Positions 53,890-61,481 of a stretch of DNA of 64,000 bases are shown here, one piece after another. The stretch is taken from contig JBOHRN010000029.1 of NCBI GenBank assembly GCA_050732775.1, positions 3,900-67,899 on the forward strand, given 5' to 3'. The translations under genes and the position numbers were made by a program. How positions within the stretch are numbered: the first letter of the stretch is position 1; each line of letters starts with the position of its first letter. The notes under the pieces are model-generated. The model was not told the DNA's origin. It saw nothing but the letters and a program-made list of their open reading frames with translations, and did no database searches. The DNA comes from JBOHRN01 sp050732775. GTDB taxonomy: Bacteria; Gemmatimonadota; Gemmatimonadetes; Longimicrobiales; Longimicrobiaceae.

Positions 53890-54816
53890 TCAGGAAGATG
53901 ATACGGCTCGGGCGAGCTCGGAGGCAAGCTCACCCGCCGGACGGCTGGCGTCCAGGCGGAGGGCCTCGGGCCCGAGTTGGTTGCGAAACCAGGTGACTTG
54001 GCGGCGCTGGTAGCGCGCGGTGTCCCGGACCACTGCGGCCAACGCTTCCTCCAGGGTGATCTCGCCCCGCAGGTGCGGGACCAGCTCCATGTAGCCGTGC
54101 GCCTTGAGACCGTGAGCGTCCGCACCGTAGTTGGCCACCAGCCGGCGCACCTCGTCTACCAACCCCTCTTCCACCATGCACCGGGCCCGTTGCTCGACGC
54201 GCCTGTCCAACTCTTCGCGGGGCGCCTCGAGCACGAATACCAGCGGCCAGAGCGGCGCGGCTTCGGGTTCTCCCTTCCGCTGCCACCACGAGAGGGGGTA
54301 ACCTGTGAGCAGCGGCATCTCCAGCGCCCGCAGCAACCGTTGGCGCCCCCCCCAGGAGCTGAGCCGCTCCGCCATGGGCGGGTCGAGCCGGAGTAGCCAA
54401 GCCCGTAGCCGCTCGGTCTCTAGCCCGGCTAGCAAGCTACGCAGACGCTCGCGCGGCTCCGGATCCAAGCCGGGCTGGCGGAAGATGGGGTGGGTGAGGG
54501 AGCGCAGGTAAAAGCCCGTGCCCCCGGCCAGTATCGGCGTCTGGCCGCGCCCCTCGATCTCGGCGATGGTTCGCCGGGCGAAGCGGGCAAAGTCGCCGGC
54601 GGTAAAGCGCTGGTCAGGGTCCACCAGATCAAAGCCGTGGTGGGGCACTCCTTTGCGCTCCTCGAGCGCGGGCTTGGCCGTGCCGATGTCCATGCCCCGG
54701 TACACCTGCCGGGAGTCCATGCTGATAACCTCGCCGCCGAGCCTGAGCGCGGCCGCCACCGCCACCGCGGTCTTGCCCGTGGCCGTGGCTCCGACCACGG
54801 CAAGGGTACGGCTCAA
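53890..54816 (-). CDS. miaA: tRNA dimethylallyltransferase
   Basis: Adds a dimethylallyl group to A37 of tRNAs reading UNN codons. From a TTG at 54816, whose TTGA overlaps the mutL stop, it is 308 aa. VVGATATGKTAVAVAAALRL is the P-loop; ISMDSRQVYRGMDIGTAKP, VPHHGFDLVDPDQRFTAGDF and PILAGGTGFYLRSL are signature. Reading further upstream in the same frame would only add residues overlapping mutL. mutL-miaA adjacency is common in bacteria. Confidence 0.95.
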   Translation of the reverse strand: MSRTLAVVGATATGKTAVAVAAALRLGGEVISMDSRQVYRGMDIGTAKPALEERKGVPHHGFDLVDPDQRFTAGDFARFARRTIAEIEGRGQTPILAGGTGFYLRSLTHPIFRQPGLDPEPRERLRSLLAGLETERLRAWLLRLDPPMAERLSSWGGRQRLLRALEMPLLTGYPLSWWQRKGEPEAAPLWPLVFVLEAPREELDRRVEQRARCMVEEGLVDEVRRLVANYGADAHGLKAHGYMELVPHLRGEITLEEALAAVVRDTARYQRRQVTWFRNQLGPEALRLDASRPAGELASELARAVSSS

Positions 54817-56561
54817 CTCCGTCCGAACCTGCGGTCCAGCTCGGTCAGTGAGAGCTGGATCACGGTGGGCCGGCCGTGCACGTCGTGATACGGCAGTTCG
54901 GTGGCGAAGAGGCGGTCGAAGAGCTCGGCCATCTCGCCTCGCGAGAGCGTTTGCCCCGCCTTGATGGCGGCCTTGCACGCGAAGGATAGGGCCACCCGCT
55001 GGTGCTGGTTGCGGGCCGCGTTCACCAGGGGAGAACCCTCGGTCAGCTCGGCCAGCATCTCGCGCACGCACCGCTCCGCGTCGAAGTAAGCGTGCGGGTT
55101 GGGAACGGCGCGGATCAGCACGGTGTGGCCCCCGAACGACTCTAGCTCGAAACCGGCGCGAGCAAGGACTCCCGCCAGCTCTCCGGCCACGGCGTGCTCG
55201 GCGGGCGAGAGTCGCAACGTGATCGGAAAGAGGAGGTGCTGGCCCGCGGCGCACCCGTCGCTTTCGAAGCTGCTCACGATCTCTTCGTACAGAACCCGTT
55301 CGTGGGCCGCGTGCTGGTCCACGATCACCAGTCCGGAGCGGGTCCCGGCCAAGATGTAGCGGTCGTGCAGCTGCCACATCTCCCCGCCGGCGAGCTCCCC
55401 TTCCCCACCCTCCCCCCCCGACTCTGCGCCCTTGCTGGCGGCGGGTACGAACAAGCTCATCTGGGAGGTGCTCTCCCCTCCCGCCGGGGGGCCGGGCTCG
55501 CGCACCCTTAGCGGCGGTAGCCCGGCCGGGTGGTACTCCGCGCCGGCTCGCTGGCCCAGCGCCGGTGTACTCTCCGGCTCTCCCAGCGCGCGGCGCACCC
55601 CGTCTTCGACGAGGCGCTCCACGGCCACCGCGTCGCGGAAGCGTACTTCGAGCTTGGCGGGGTGAACGTTCATGTCCACCTGCTCCTTTGGCACCTCCAG
55701 AAAAAGAAAAAAGGAAGGGCGCACCCGCTCGGCCACGGTGGTACGGTAGGCGCGGTCCACGGCCTTGGCCAAGGCGCTGTCGCGGATGGGCCGGCCGTTC
55801 ACGAACAGGTAAGCCCGCCGGCTCCCCGGGGTGGCCCGGTGGGGTCGTTCGATCAACCCGGTGAGAGCCGCGCTCCCACCCTGGTGGGCAAAGGGCATGA
55901 GTCCGGCCTCCCACTCAGAGCCCCACAGGTCGGCCACCCGGGAACGAACCTCGCCGGCGGGGGCAAGGTCGGCGAGCGCGCGGCCGTTGGACTCGAGCCG
56001 GAATGCGGTAGCGGGCGCCGCCAGCGACAAGAGGACTATCTGCTCGCTGACGGCACGGGCCTCGGCCGAGGCCGGGCGTAAGAACTTGCCCCTGGCGGGG
56101 GTATTGTGGAACAAGTTGCGGACGGTGACCGTGGTGCCCCGCTGGCGGGCGCACGCCTCCACCTGGTGCAGGCGTCCCGCCGAGATACGCAGCCGGGTAC
56201 CGTCGCCGCCCTGCTCGGCGGTCTCCAGCGTCATACGCGACACCGCGGCTATCGACGGCAAGGCCTCGCCCCGGAAGCCGAGCGTGACCACCCCCGCCAG
56301 ATCTCGCTCGTCCTTGATCTTGCTGGTGGCGTGGCGGTCCAGGCAGAGGAGGGCGTCCTCACGCCCCATGCCGCAACCGTCGTCGGCCACCCGCACCTCC
56401 GTCTTGCCTCCGCCCTGGATCGAGATCTCCACCCGGCCGGCGCCCGCGTCCAGGGCGTTTTCGACCAGCTCCTTGACCACCGAGCCGGGTCGCTCCACCA
56501 CCTCGCCCGCGGCGATCTGGTTGACCAGGAAGTCGGGGAGGATGCGTACGCGGCGGGGCAC
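54813..56561 (-). CDS. mutL: DNA mismatch repair protein MutL
   Basis: 582 aa from a GTG at 56561, one base after tatD, with GGAGAG about 12 nt upstream. The GHKL ATPase N-terminus has LPDFLVNQIAAGEVVERP, VADDGCGM and LGFRGEALPSIAAVS. The C-terminal domain has the endonuclease motif DQHAAHERVLYEE, so it should nick DNA as in organisms without MutH. The usual CPHGRP motif is DVHGRP here, and ACxRAIKA is ACKAAIKAG. The linker of about 60 aa is Gly/Glu-rich. Confidence 0.95.
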   Translation of the reverse strand: MPRRVRILPDFLVNQIAAGEVVERPGSVVKELVENALDAGAGRVEISIQGGGKTEVRVADDGCGMGREDALLCLDRHATSKIKDERDLAGVVTLGFRGEALPSIAAVSRMTLETAEQGGDGTRLRISAGRLHQVEACARQRGTTVTVRNLFHNTPARGKFLRPASAEARAVSEQIVLLSLAAPATAFRLESNGRALADLAPAGEVRSRVADLWGSEWEAGLMPFAHQGGSAALTGLIERPHRATPGSRRAYLFVNGRPIRDSALAKAVDRAYRTTVAERVRPSFFLFLEVPKEQVDMNVHPAKLEVRFRDAVAVERLVEDGVRRALGEPESTPALGQRAGAEYHPAGLPPLRVREPGPPAGGESTSQMSLFVPAASKGAESGGEGGEGELAGGEMWQLHDRYILAGTRSGLVIVDQHAAHERVLYEEIVSSFESDGCAAGQHLLFPITLRLSPAEHAVAGELAGVLARAGFELESFGGHTVLIRAVPNPHAYFDAERCVREMLAELTEGSPLVNAARNQHQRVALSFACKAAIKAGQTLSRGEMAELFDRLFATELPYHDVHGRPTVIQLSLTELDRRFGRS

Positions 56562-56562
56562 C

Positions 56563-57360
56563 CTAGAACCGTAGCTCTCCGTCAACCGGAAGTCCGTAAA
56601 AGCGCGCGGCGTTCCCGCTAGTCATAGTGGCCAGCAGCTCCGGCTCCTGGCCCCGGATAGCCGCCACCCGGCGGGCTATCTCGGCCACGAACGCGGGTTG
56701 GTTCAGCTGGCCCCGGTAAGGCACCGGGGCCAGGTACGGGGAATCGGTCTCGATCAGGAGCCGGTCTCCGGGCACGGCCCGCACGGCGTCTTCATGGGTA
56801 AAGTTCTTGAAGGTCACCATACCGGCGAAGGAGGCGTACCACCCCGCCTCGAGTCCGGCTTCAAGGAGCTCCGGCCCGCCGGTAAAGCAGTGGAGCACCC
56901 CCGCGACAGCGGCTCCGTGCTCGCGGATCATGGCGGCCAGGTCGTGGTCGGCGTCGCGTGAGTGGACCACCACCGGGAGGCCGGCCTCGCCGGCCAACTC
57001 CAGCTGCCGCTGAAAAGAGCGTCGCTGGGCGCCCGGCGGGGAGTGCTGGTAGTGGTAGTCGAGTCCGGTCTCGCCCACCGCCACCACCCCGGGCCGGTCC
57101 AGCAGGTCGCGGATGCGCGCCAGAGCACCGTCGCCCGCACCGTCCGCGTCGTGCGGATGAACCCCCGCGGTGGCGTAGATCCTGGGAGATTTGCCCGCGT
57201 CGGCCGCGGCCAGCTTGGCCGCCCGGAGGGAGTCGTCCGGGTCGGTCCCCACTGTGACCACCGCCTCTACCCCGGCTTTATCCGCCGCCGCCAGCACCCG
57301 GTCGAGGTCGCCGCTCAGCCGCTCCGAGGTGAGGTGGCAGTGGGAGTCAAAGAGGCGCAC
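56563..57360 (-). CDS. tatD: TatD family metal-dependent deoxyribonuclease
   Basis: 265 aa TIM-barrel hydrolase. The metal sites are visible: RLFDSHCHL (HxH), GETGLDYHY, VVHSRDADHD, HCFTGGPELLEAGLEAG and LIETDSPYLAPVP. The family includes 3'-5' exonucleases and D-Tyr-tRNA deacylase-like enzymes. GTG start, 4 bp after secF and 1 bp before mutL. Confidence 0.94.
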   Translation of the reverse strand: MRLFDSHCHLTSERLSGDLDRVLAAADKAGVEAVVTVGTDPDDSLRAAKLAAADAGKSPRIYATAGVHPHDADGAGDGALARIRDLLDRPGVVAVGETGLDYHYQHSPPGAQRRSFQRQLELAGEAGLPVVVHSRDADHDLAAMIREHGAAVAGVLHCFTGGPELLEAGLEAGWYASFAGMVTFKNFTHEDAVRAVPGDRLLIETDSPYLAPVPYRGQLNQPAFVAEIARRVAAIRGQEPELLATMTSGNAARFYGLPVDGELRF

Positions 57361-57364
57361 CCGG

Positions 57365-58324
57365 TCACACCACCGCGCCCGCCTTCTTACGCCGGGCGGG
57401 GGCGCTCTCGGAGTCGTGCGGCCACTTCTTTTCGATCAGGTACAGGAGCGGCGGCCCCACGAAGATGGAGGAGAAGGTCCCGATGCCGATCCCCAGGATC
57501 AGCACCAGCGCGAAGTCCCGGATCACCGCCCCGCCGAAAAGGTAGAGCGACGAAAGCGTGAGCAGCGTGGTGCCAGAGGTGAGCACGGTGCGCGGCAGGG
57601 TCTGGTTGATGGCGGCCTGGAGCGCCGCTCTGTAGTCCCTCTTGCCCCGCACCTTGGCGAGGATCTCCCGCGCCCGGTCAAAGACCACAATGCTGTCGTT
57701 GAGCGAATACCCCACGATGGTGAGCAGGGCGGCCACGGTGCCCACCGAGACCTCCATCCAGAGGATGCCGATGATACCCAGCGCAATGACGATGTCGTGG
57801 GCGGTGGCCGCTATGGTGGCGATCCCGTAACGCCACTCAAAGCGGATAGCCACGTAGATGAGCGTGAGCACGAAGGAGACCAGAATGGCGAGGGCGGCCT
57901 TCTGTTGGAGCTCTTCTCCCACCTGTGGCCCCACCGCCTCGGTCCTGACCACCTGCGCTTCATTTTCCGGAAATGCCCGGCTCATGACTTGGGTAACCCA
58001 GTCGGCGGGCTCACGGCCCTCGGCCGGGTCGAGCGTCATGCGCAGCAGAAACTCTCGCTCGGACCCGAAACCCGAGAGCTGGGCCACCGGTAGACCTCCC
58101 TCCGCGGCGGCCGCCCGCACCCGGCTCACCGGTACGTCTTGGCCGAACTCGAGCTGGACGATGGTACCGCCCGTGAAATCGACCCCGTAGTTCACCCACG
58201 AGCCGCGGGCCGCGGCGTTGAACGCCATCGTGGCGATACTCAGCCCCAGGACGACTCCGGAGACCAGGTAACCCCGGCGGCGCCAATCCAGGAAGGGGTA
58301 GTTCGCTTGGGCGAAAAATCTCAT
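57365..58324 (-). CDS. secF: Protein translocase subunit SecF
   Basis: Works with SecD as a proton-driven motor of Sec export. 319 aa, six membrane helices: one at about 17-35, a periplasmic domain, and five from about 150 on. VNYGVDFTGGTIVQLEFGQD is the family start motif; YSLNDSIVVFDRAREIL and NQTLPRTVLTSGTTLLTLSS are in the conserved membrane part. 51 bp after secD, with a small hairpin (ACGCCG/CGGCGT) between them. Confidence 0.96.
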   Translation of the reverse strand: MRFFAQANYPFLDWRRRGYLVSGVVLGLSIATMAFNAAARGSWVNYGVDFTGGTIVQLEFGQDVPVSRVRAAAAEGGLPVAQLSGFGSEREFLLRMTLDPAEGREPADWVTQVMSRAFPENEAQVVRTEAVGPQVGEELQQKAALAILVSFVLTLIYVAIRFEWRYGIATIAATAHDIVIALGIIGILWMEVSVGTVAALLTIVGYSLNDSIVVFDRAREILAKVRGKRDYRAALQAAINQTLPRTVLTSGTTLLTLSSLYLFGGAVIRDFALVLILGIGIGTFSSIFVGPPLLYLIEKKWPHDSESAPARRKKAGAVV

Positions 58325-58375
58325 CTGCTGTGTCGCTTAAAAGGGTTGCACGAAACGCCGCTGGATCAACGGCGT

Positions 58376-59938
58376 CTAGACGGAAACAGTGCTCCCTGCG
58401 CTCTTCCGGTCCAGGTACACCGTGAAGAAGGTGCGGGTAACGAAGATGGCCGAAAACATGGAGGCGACGATGCCGATCACCAGCGTGACCGCGAAGCCGC
58501 GCACCGGGCCGGTCCCGAAGTAGAAGAGGATAAAGCCGGTGATCAGCGTGGTGAGGTTTCCATCCACGATGGCCGAGAGGGCGTTACGGAAACCCTCGCT
58601 AACCGCCGTGCGGGGGCTCCGGCCGGCGGCCAACTCCTCCCGGATGCGCTCGAAGATGAGCACGTTGGCGTCTACCGCCATGCCGATGGAGAGGATGAGC
58701 CCCGCGATCCCCGGCAGCGTGAGCGTGGCTCCGATGCTAGCCAGCCCTCCCATCACGTAGAGGACGTACAGCCCCAGCGCCGCCACCGCCAGGACCCCGG
58801 CCAGCCGGTAGTAGCCGATCATGGTGAGGATCACGAGCACGATACCGATCATCCCCGCCAGCTTCCCCTGCTCCACCGAGTCGCTCCCCAGGGAGGGACC
58901 CACCGTGCGCTCCTCCACGATCTCGATGGGGGCGGGCAGGGCACCAGCCCGCAGTACCAGCGCCAGGTCGCTGGCCTCCTCCAGGGTGCTGCCGCCGAGC
59001 TCGATCTGGCCGCTGGTGCCGATGGCTCCCCGGATCACCGGCGCACTCACGACTTGGTCGTCCAGCACGATAGCGAGCAGTTCGCCGATATTGGCGCTGG
59101 TAAACCTCTCGAACCTGCGTCCGCCCTGGCGGTTAAACTCGAAGGTGACGATCGGCTGGTTGAACTGGATGTCGCGCTGGGCGGCGGCGTCCACCAGAAA
59201 CTCGCCGGTAACCACGGCTTCGGTTTCGACCAGGTAGAGCTCTCGGAAGCCGGTCTCCTCGCCCTCGGGCGTGAACCCCCACAGCAGTTCGGTACCGCGC
59301 GGGAGGGCCCTCTCGACGCCCGGTATGGCCAGGTACCTCTCAACAGCGGGCACGTCGGCGTCGCTCACCGCGAAGCCGCCTTCGAGCCCCAGGGGCGAGA
59401 GGAGCGCGGTAAAGGGGCGGTCCCGGTCCGCGGCTTGATCCTCACCCTCCACGGGCTGGAGGATGCCGAGGGGAGATGGCGCCGTATCTAGCTCCTCCTG
59501 GGTAGGGGGTTCATCCCCTAGGGCTGCTGAAACCGCTCGGTCGACGCGGGGCAGAGCGCCCTCTAGCTCCGAACCGGGTAGCGCGTGCCTGAATTCAAGG
59601 AAGGCGGAGCGCTGGATGATGTCCTTGGCCCGGCTCTGCTCCTGGGCGGTGGCGCCGGGCAGCTCCACCAGTATGCGGTCGCTCCCCGCTTTCTGGATGG
59701 CCGGCTCGGCGACGCCCAGCTCGTCGATGCGGGTACGGATCACCGTGAGGGCGCGGTCGATGGCGTCTTCCCTCTCCGCCCGGTCCATCTCTCCCTCGGG
59801 GTCGGCCACCTCGAGTGCCAGGTAGGTACCCCCCTGGAGGTCGAGCCCTAGGGTGATCCCGCGGTCCCAGAGAAACCAGAGAGATAGGGCGGAAAGGGCG
59901 GCGATTACGGCGAAGCGCCCTCGCAGGGTCTTTAGCAT
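58376..59938 (-). CDS. secD: Protein translocase subunit SecD
   Basis: 520 aa membrane protein. GITLGLDLQGGTYLALEV is the signature at the N-terminus. The periplasmic P1 domain (about 40-330) has the segment RTRIDELGVAEPAIQKAGSD, then SGQIELGGSTLEEASDLALV. The C-terminal half has LILSIGMAVDANVLIFERIR, with the functionally important Asp, and VRGFAVTLVIGIVASMFSAI. yajC is not upstream. Confidence 0.97.
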   Translation of the reverse strand: MLKTLRGRFAVIAALSALSLWFLWDRGITLGLDLQGGTYLALEVADPEGEMDRAEREDAIDRALTVIRTRIDELGVAEPAIQKAGSDRILVELPGATAQEQSRAKDIIQRSAFLEFRHALPGSELEGALPRVDRAVSAALGDEPPTQEELDTAPSPLGILQPVEGEDQAADRDRPFTALLSPLGLEGGFAVSDADVPAVERYLAIPGVERALPRGTELLWGFTPEGEETGFRELYLVETEAVVTGEFLVDAAAQRDIQFNQPIVTFEFNRQGGRRFERFTSANIGELLAIVLDDQVVSAPVIRGAIGTSGQIELGGSTLEEASDLALVLRAGALPAPIEIVEERTVGPSLGSDSVEQGKLAGMIGIVLVILTMIGYYRLAGVLAVAALGLYVLYVMGGLASIGATLTLPGIAGLILSIGMAVDANVLIFERIREELAAGRSPRTAVSEGFRNALSAIVDGNLTTLITGFILFYFGTGPVRGFAVTLVIGIVASMFSAIFVTRTFFTVYLDRKSAGSTVSV

Positions 59939-59991
59939 GCGGTGTGTGGTGCGCGGAAGATCGGGTAGCTGTCAGCGAGACTGGCGGCGGC

Positions 59992-61413
59992 TCACTGGAT
60001 GCCCACCATGCCTTGCACCGACTCGATCAGTGCGGCAGAGTCGTAGCCCACCCCCTGCTTGAACACCAGGACCACGTTGCGGATCTCCCCGGGCCGGGAG
60101 ACGGGGTCTCCGTCGATCACCACCAGGTCGGCGGCTTTGCCCTCTTCCACCGAGCCGAAGAGGTGGTCGTCGCCCAGAATCCTGGCGCCGTTGAGGGTCA
60201 TGATCTCGATGGTCTCCACCGGGGTGAAGCCCGCCTCGATGAGGAGCTCGTAGTTGCGCTGGTCGCCAAAGCCGGGCAAGGCGCCGCCGTTGCCCGTGGG
60301 GTCCACGCCAGCGCCCAGTAGCCCGCCCGCCTCCACGAAGGCCTTCTCGAAGGCCTGCGCCTTGTGGAAGAGCTCTGGTACCAGACTCGCCTCCGCGTTG
60401 GCGGCGATCTCGTCGCGCACCTCCAGGTAGTCCTCTCGCACCTCCGGCGCCATCGCCTCGAGGACCCTCTGCTCGAGCGGCGGACGCCCCGGATAGGATA
60501 GTTCGTAGACGGCCAGCGTCGAGGTCATGGCCACACCGTTCTCGATCATCTCCCGGAAGGTGGTTCGCACCTGCTCGCTGTTCACCTCTACCTCCAGGAA
60601 ACCCTGCCACAAGTCGTTGGGGCACTCGCCGGGCTCCCTGCCCGGGTGGTAATCGGTGTTGGTGAGGAGGCCGTGCTCCAGGTTGTCGATGCCGAGCGCC
60701 ACCGCCTCACGGAAGGAGACCGAGCAGAGGTGACCGGTGAACTTGAGCCCGCGCCGATGGGCCTCCGCGATCGCCGCCCCCAGGGCTTCCGGGGTGATGC
60801 GCGTATACGCCTTGAACCAGTCCACCCCCTCATCGGCCCAGTAAGCGACGATCCGGCGCGCGTCGGCGGGCGTGGCCACCTGGGTCATATACCCGGCAGC
60901 GCCGCCGCCGGTGAGGTACGGGCCGGTGATGTACATGCGGGGACCCGGCTGCTCGCCGCGCCCGATCGCCGCCTTGAGGTTGATCTCGCTGTAGGGGTGG
61001 TAGCTCCCGGTGGTGCGCACGGTGGTGACGCCGCTCGCCAGGTACAGCCGGGGGGCGCTGTAGCTAGACTGCACGCGCCGGCCGGCGTTGGTGTAAAAGG
61101 TATGGTTGTGCAGGCCGACCAGGCCCGGGATCACGGTGTGGCCGGGCAACTCCAGCACCTCGGCGTCGGCGGGCACGGCGACCCTGCCGGTAGGTCCCAC
61201 CCCGGCGATCCTGCCATCCCGGATCAGCACCGTCTGGTCCTCGGCGGGCGCCGCCCCGGTACCGTCCACCACCCTCACCCGCGTGAGGGCTATCACGGGC
61301 GCGTCGATGGTCACGAACTCGAGCACTGCGGGCGACAACCCCGCAGCCGGGGTTTGGGCCGCCAACGGGGTGGCGAGCAAGAGGGCCAGTGTCAAGGTGA
61401 ACTGTTTGTGCAT
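59992..61413 (-). CDS. Secreted amidohydrolase-superfamily protein
   Basis: 473 aa with a cleavable signal peptide (LTLALLLATPLAAQ). The beta domain (about 38-95) precedes a TIM barrel with the metal ligands GLHNHTF (HxH), a Lys in VDWFKAYTRI (likely carboxylated), His in FTGHLCS, His in IDNLEHGLL and Asp in GAGVDPTGN. This is the imidazolonepropionase/prolidase-like set of exported amidohydrolases. Substrate unknown; peptide, lactone or ester hydrolysis are all possible. A good promoter (61453-61481) precedes it. Confidence 0.88.
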   Translation of the reverse strand: MHKQFTLTLALLLATPLAAQTPAAGLSPAVLEFVTIDAPVIALTRVRVVDGTGAAPAEDQTVLIRDGRIAGVGPTGRVAVPADAEVLELPGHTVIPGLVGLHNHTFYTNAGRRVQSSYSAPRLYLASGVTTVRTTGSYHPYSEINLKAAIGRGEQPGPRMYITGPYLTGGGAAGYMTQVATPADARRIVAYWADEGVDWFKAYTRITPEALGAAIAEAHRRGLKFTGHLCSVSFREAVALGIDNLEHGLLTNTDYHPGREPGECPNDLWQGFLEVEVNSEQVRTTFREMIENGVAMTSTLAVYELSYPGRPPLEQRVLEAMAPEVREDYLEVRDEIAANAEASLVPELFHKAQAFEKAFVEAGGLLGAGVDPTGNGGALPGFGDQRNYELLIEAGFTPVETIEIMTLNGARILGDDHLFGSVEEGKAADLVVIDGDPVSRPGEIRNVVLVFKQGVGYDSAALIESVQGMVGIQ

Positions 61414-61452
61414 GGAGTCCTTTCCGCCAAAGGGGTGAGGGGCCTAGTCACC

Positions 61453-61481
61453 AGTGTACTAGAGACACCGGCGCCGGTCAA
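61453..61481 (-). promoter_or_regulatory. Predicted sigma-70 promoter of the amidohydrolase gene
   Basis: Minus-strand TTGACC (61476-61481), a 17-bp spacer, then TACACT (61453-61458). It overlaps the last codon and stop of the multicopper oxidase gene. A GGAAAGGA ribosome site precedes the amidohydrolase ATG. Confidence 0.6.

Noticed and set aside
54817..55914. A 360-residue extension of MiaA
   Set aside because: It lies wholly within mutL in a different frame. MiaA starts at the TTG at 54816, overlapping the mutL stop, and then has the usual length.
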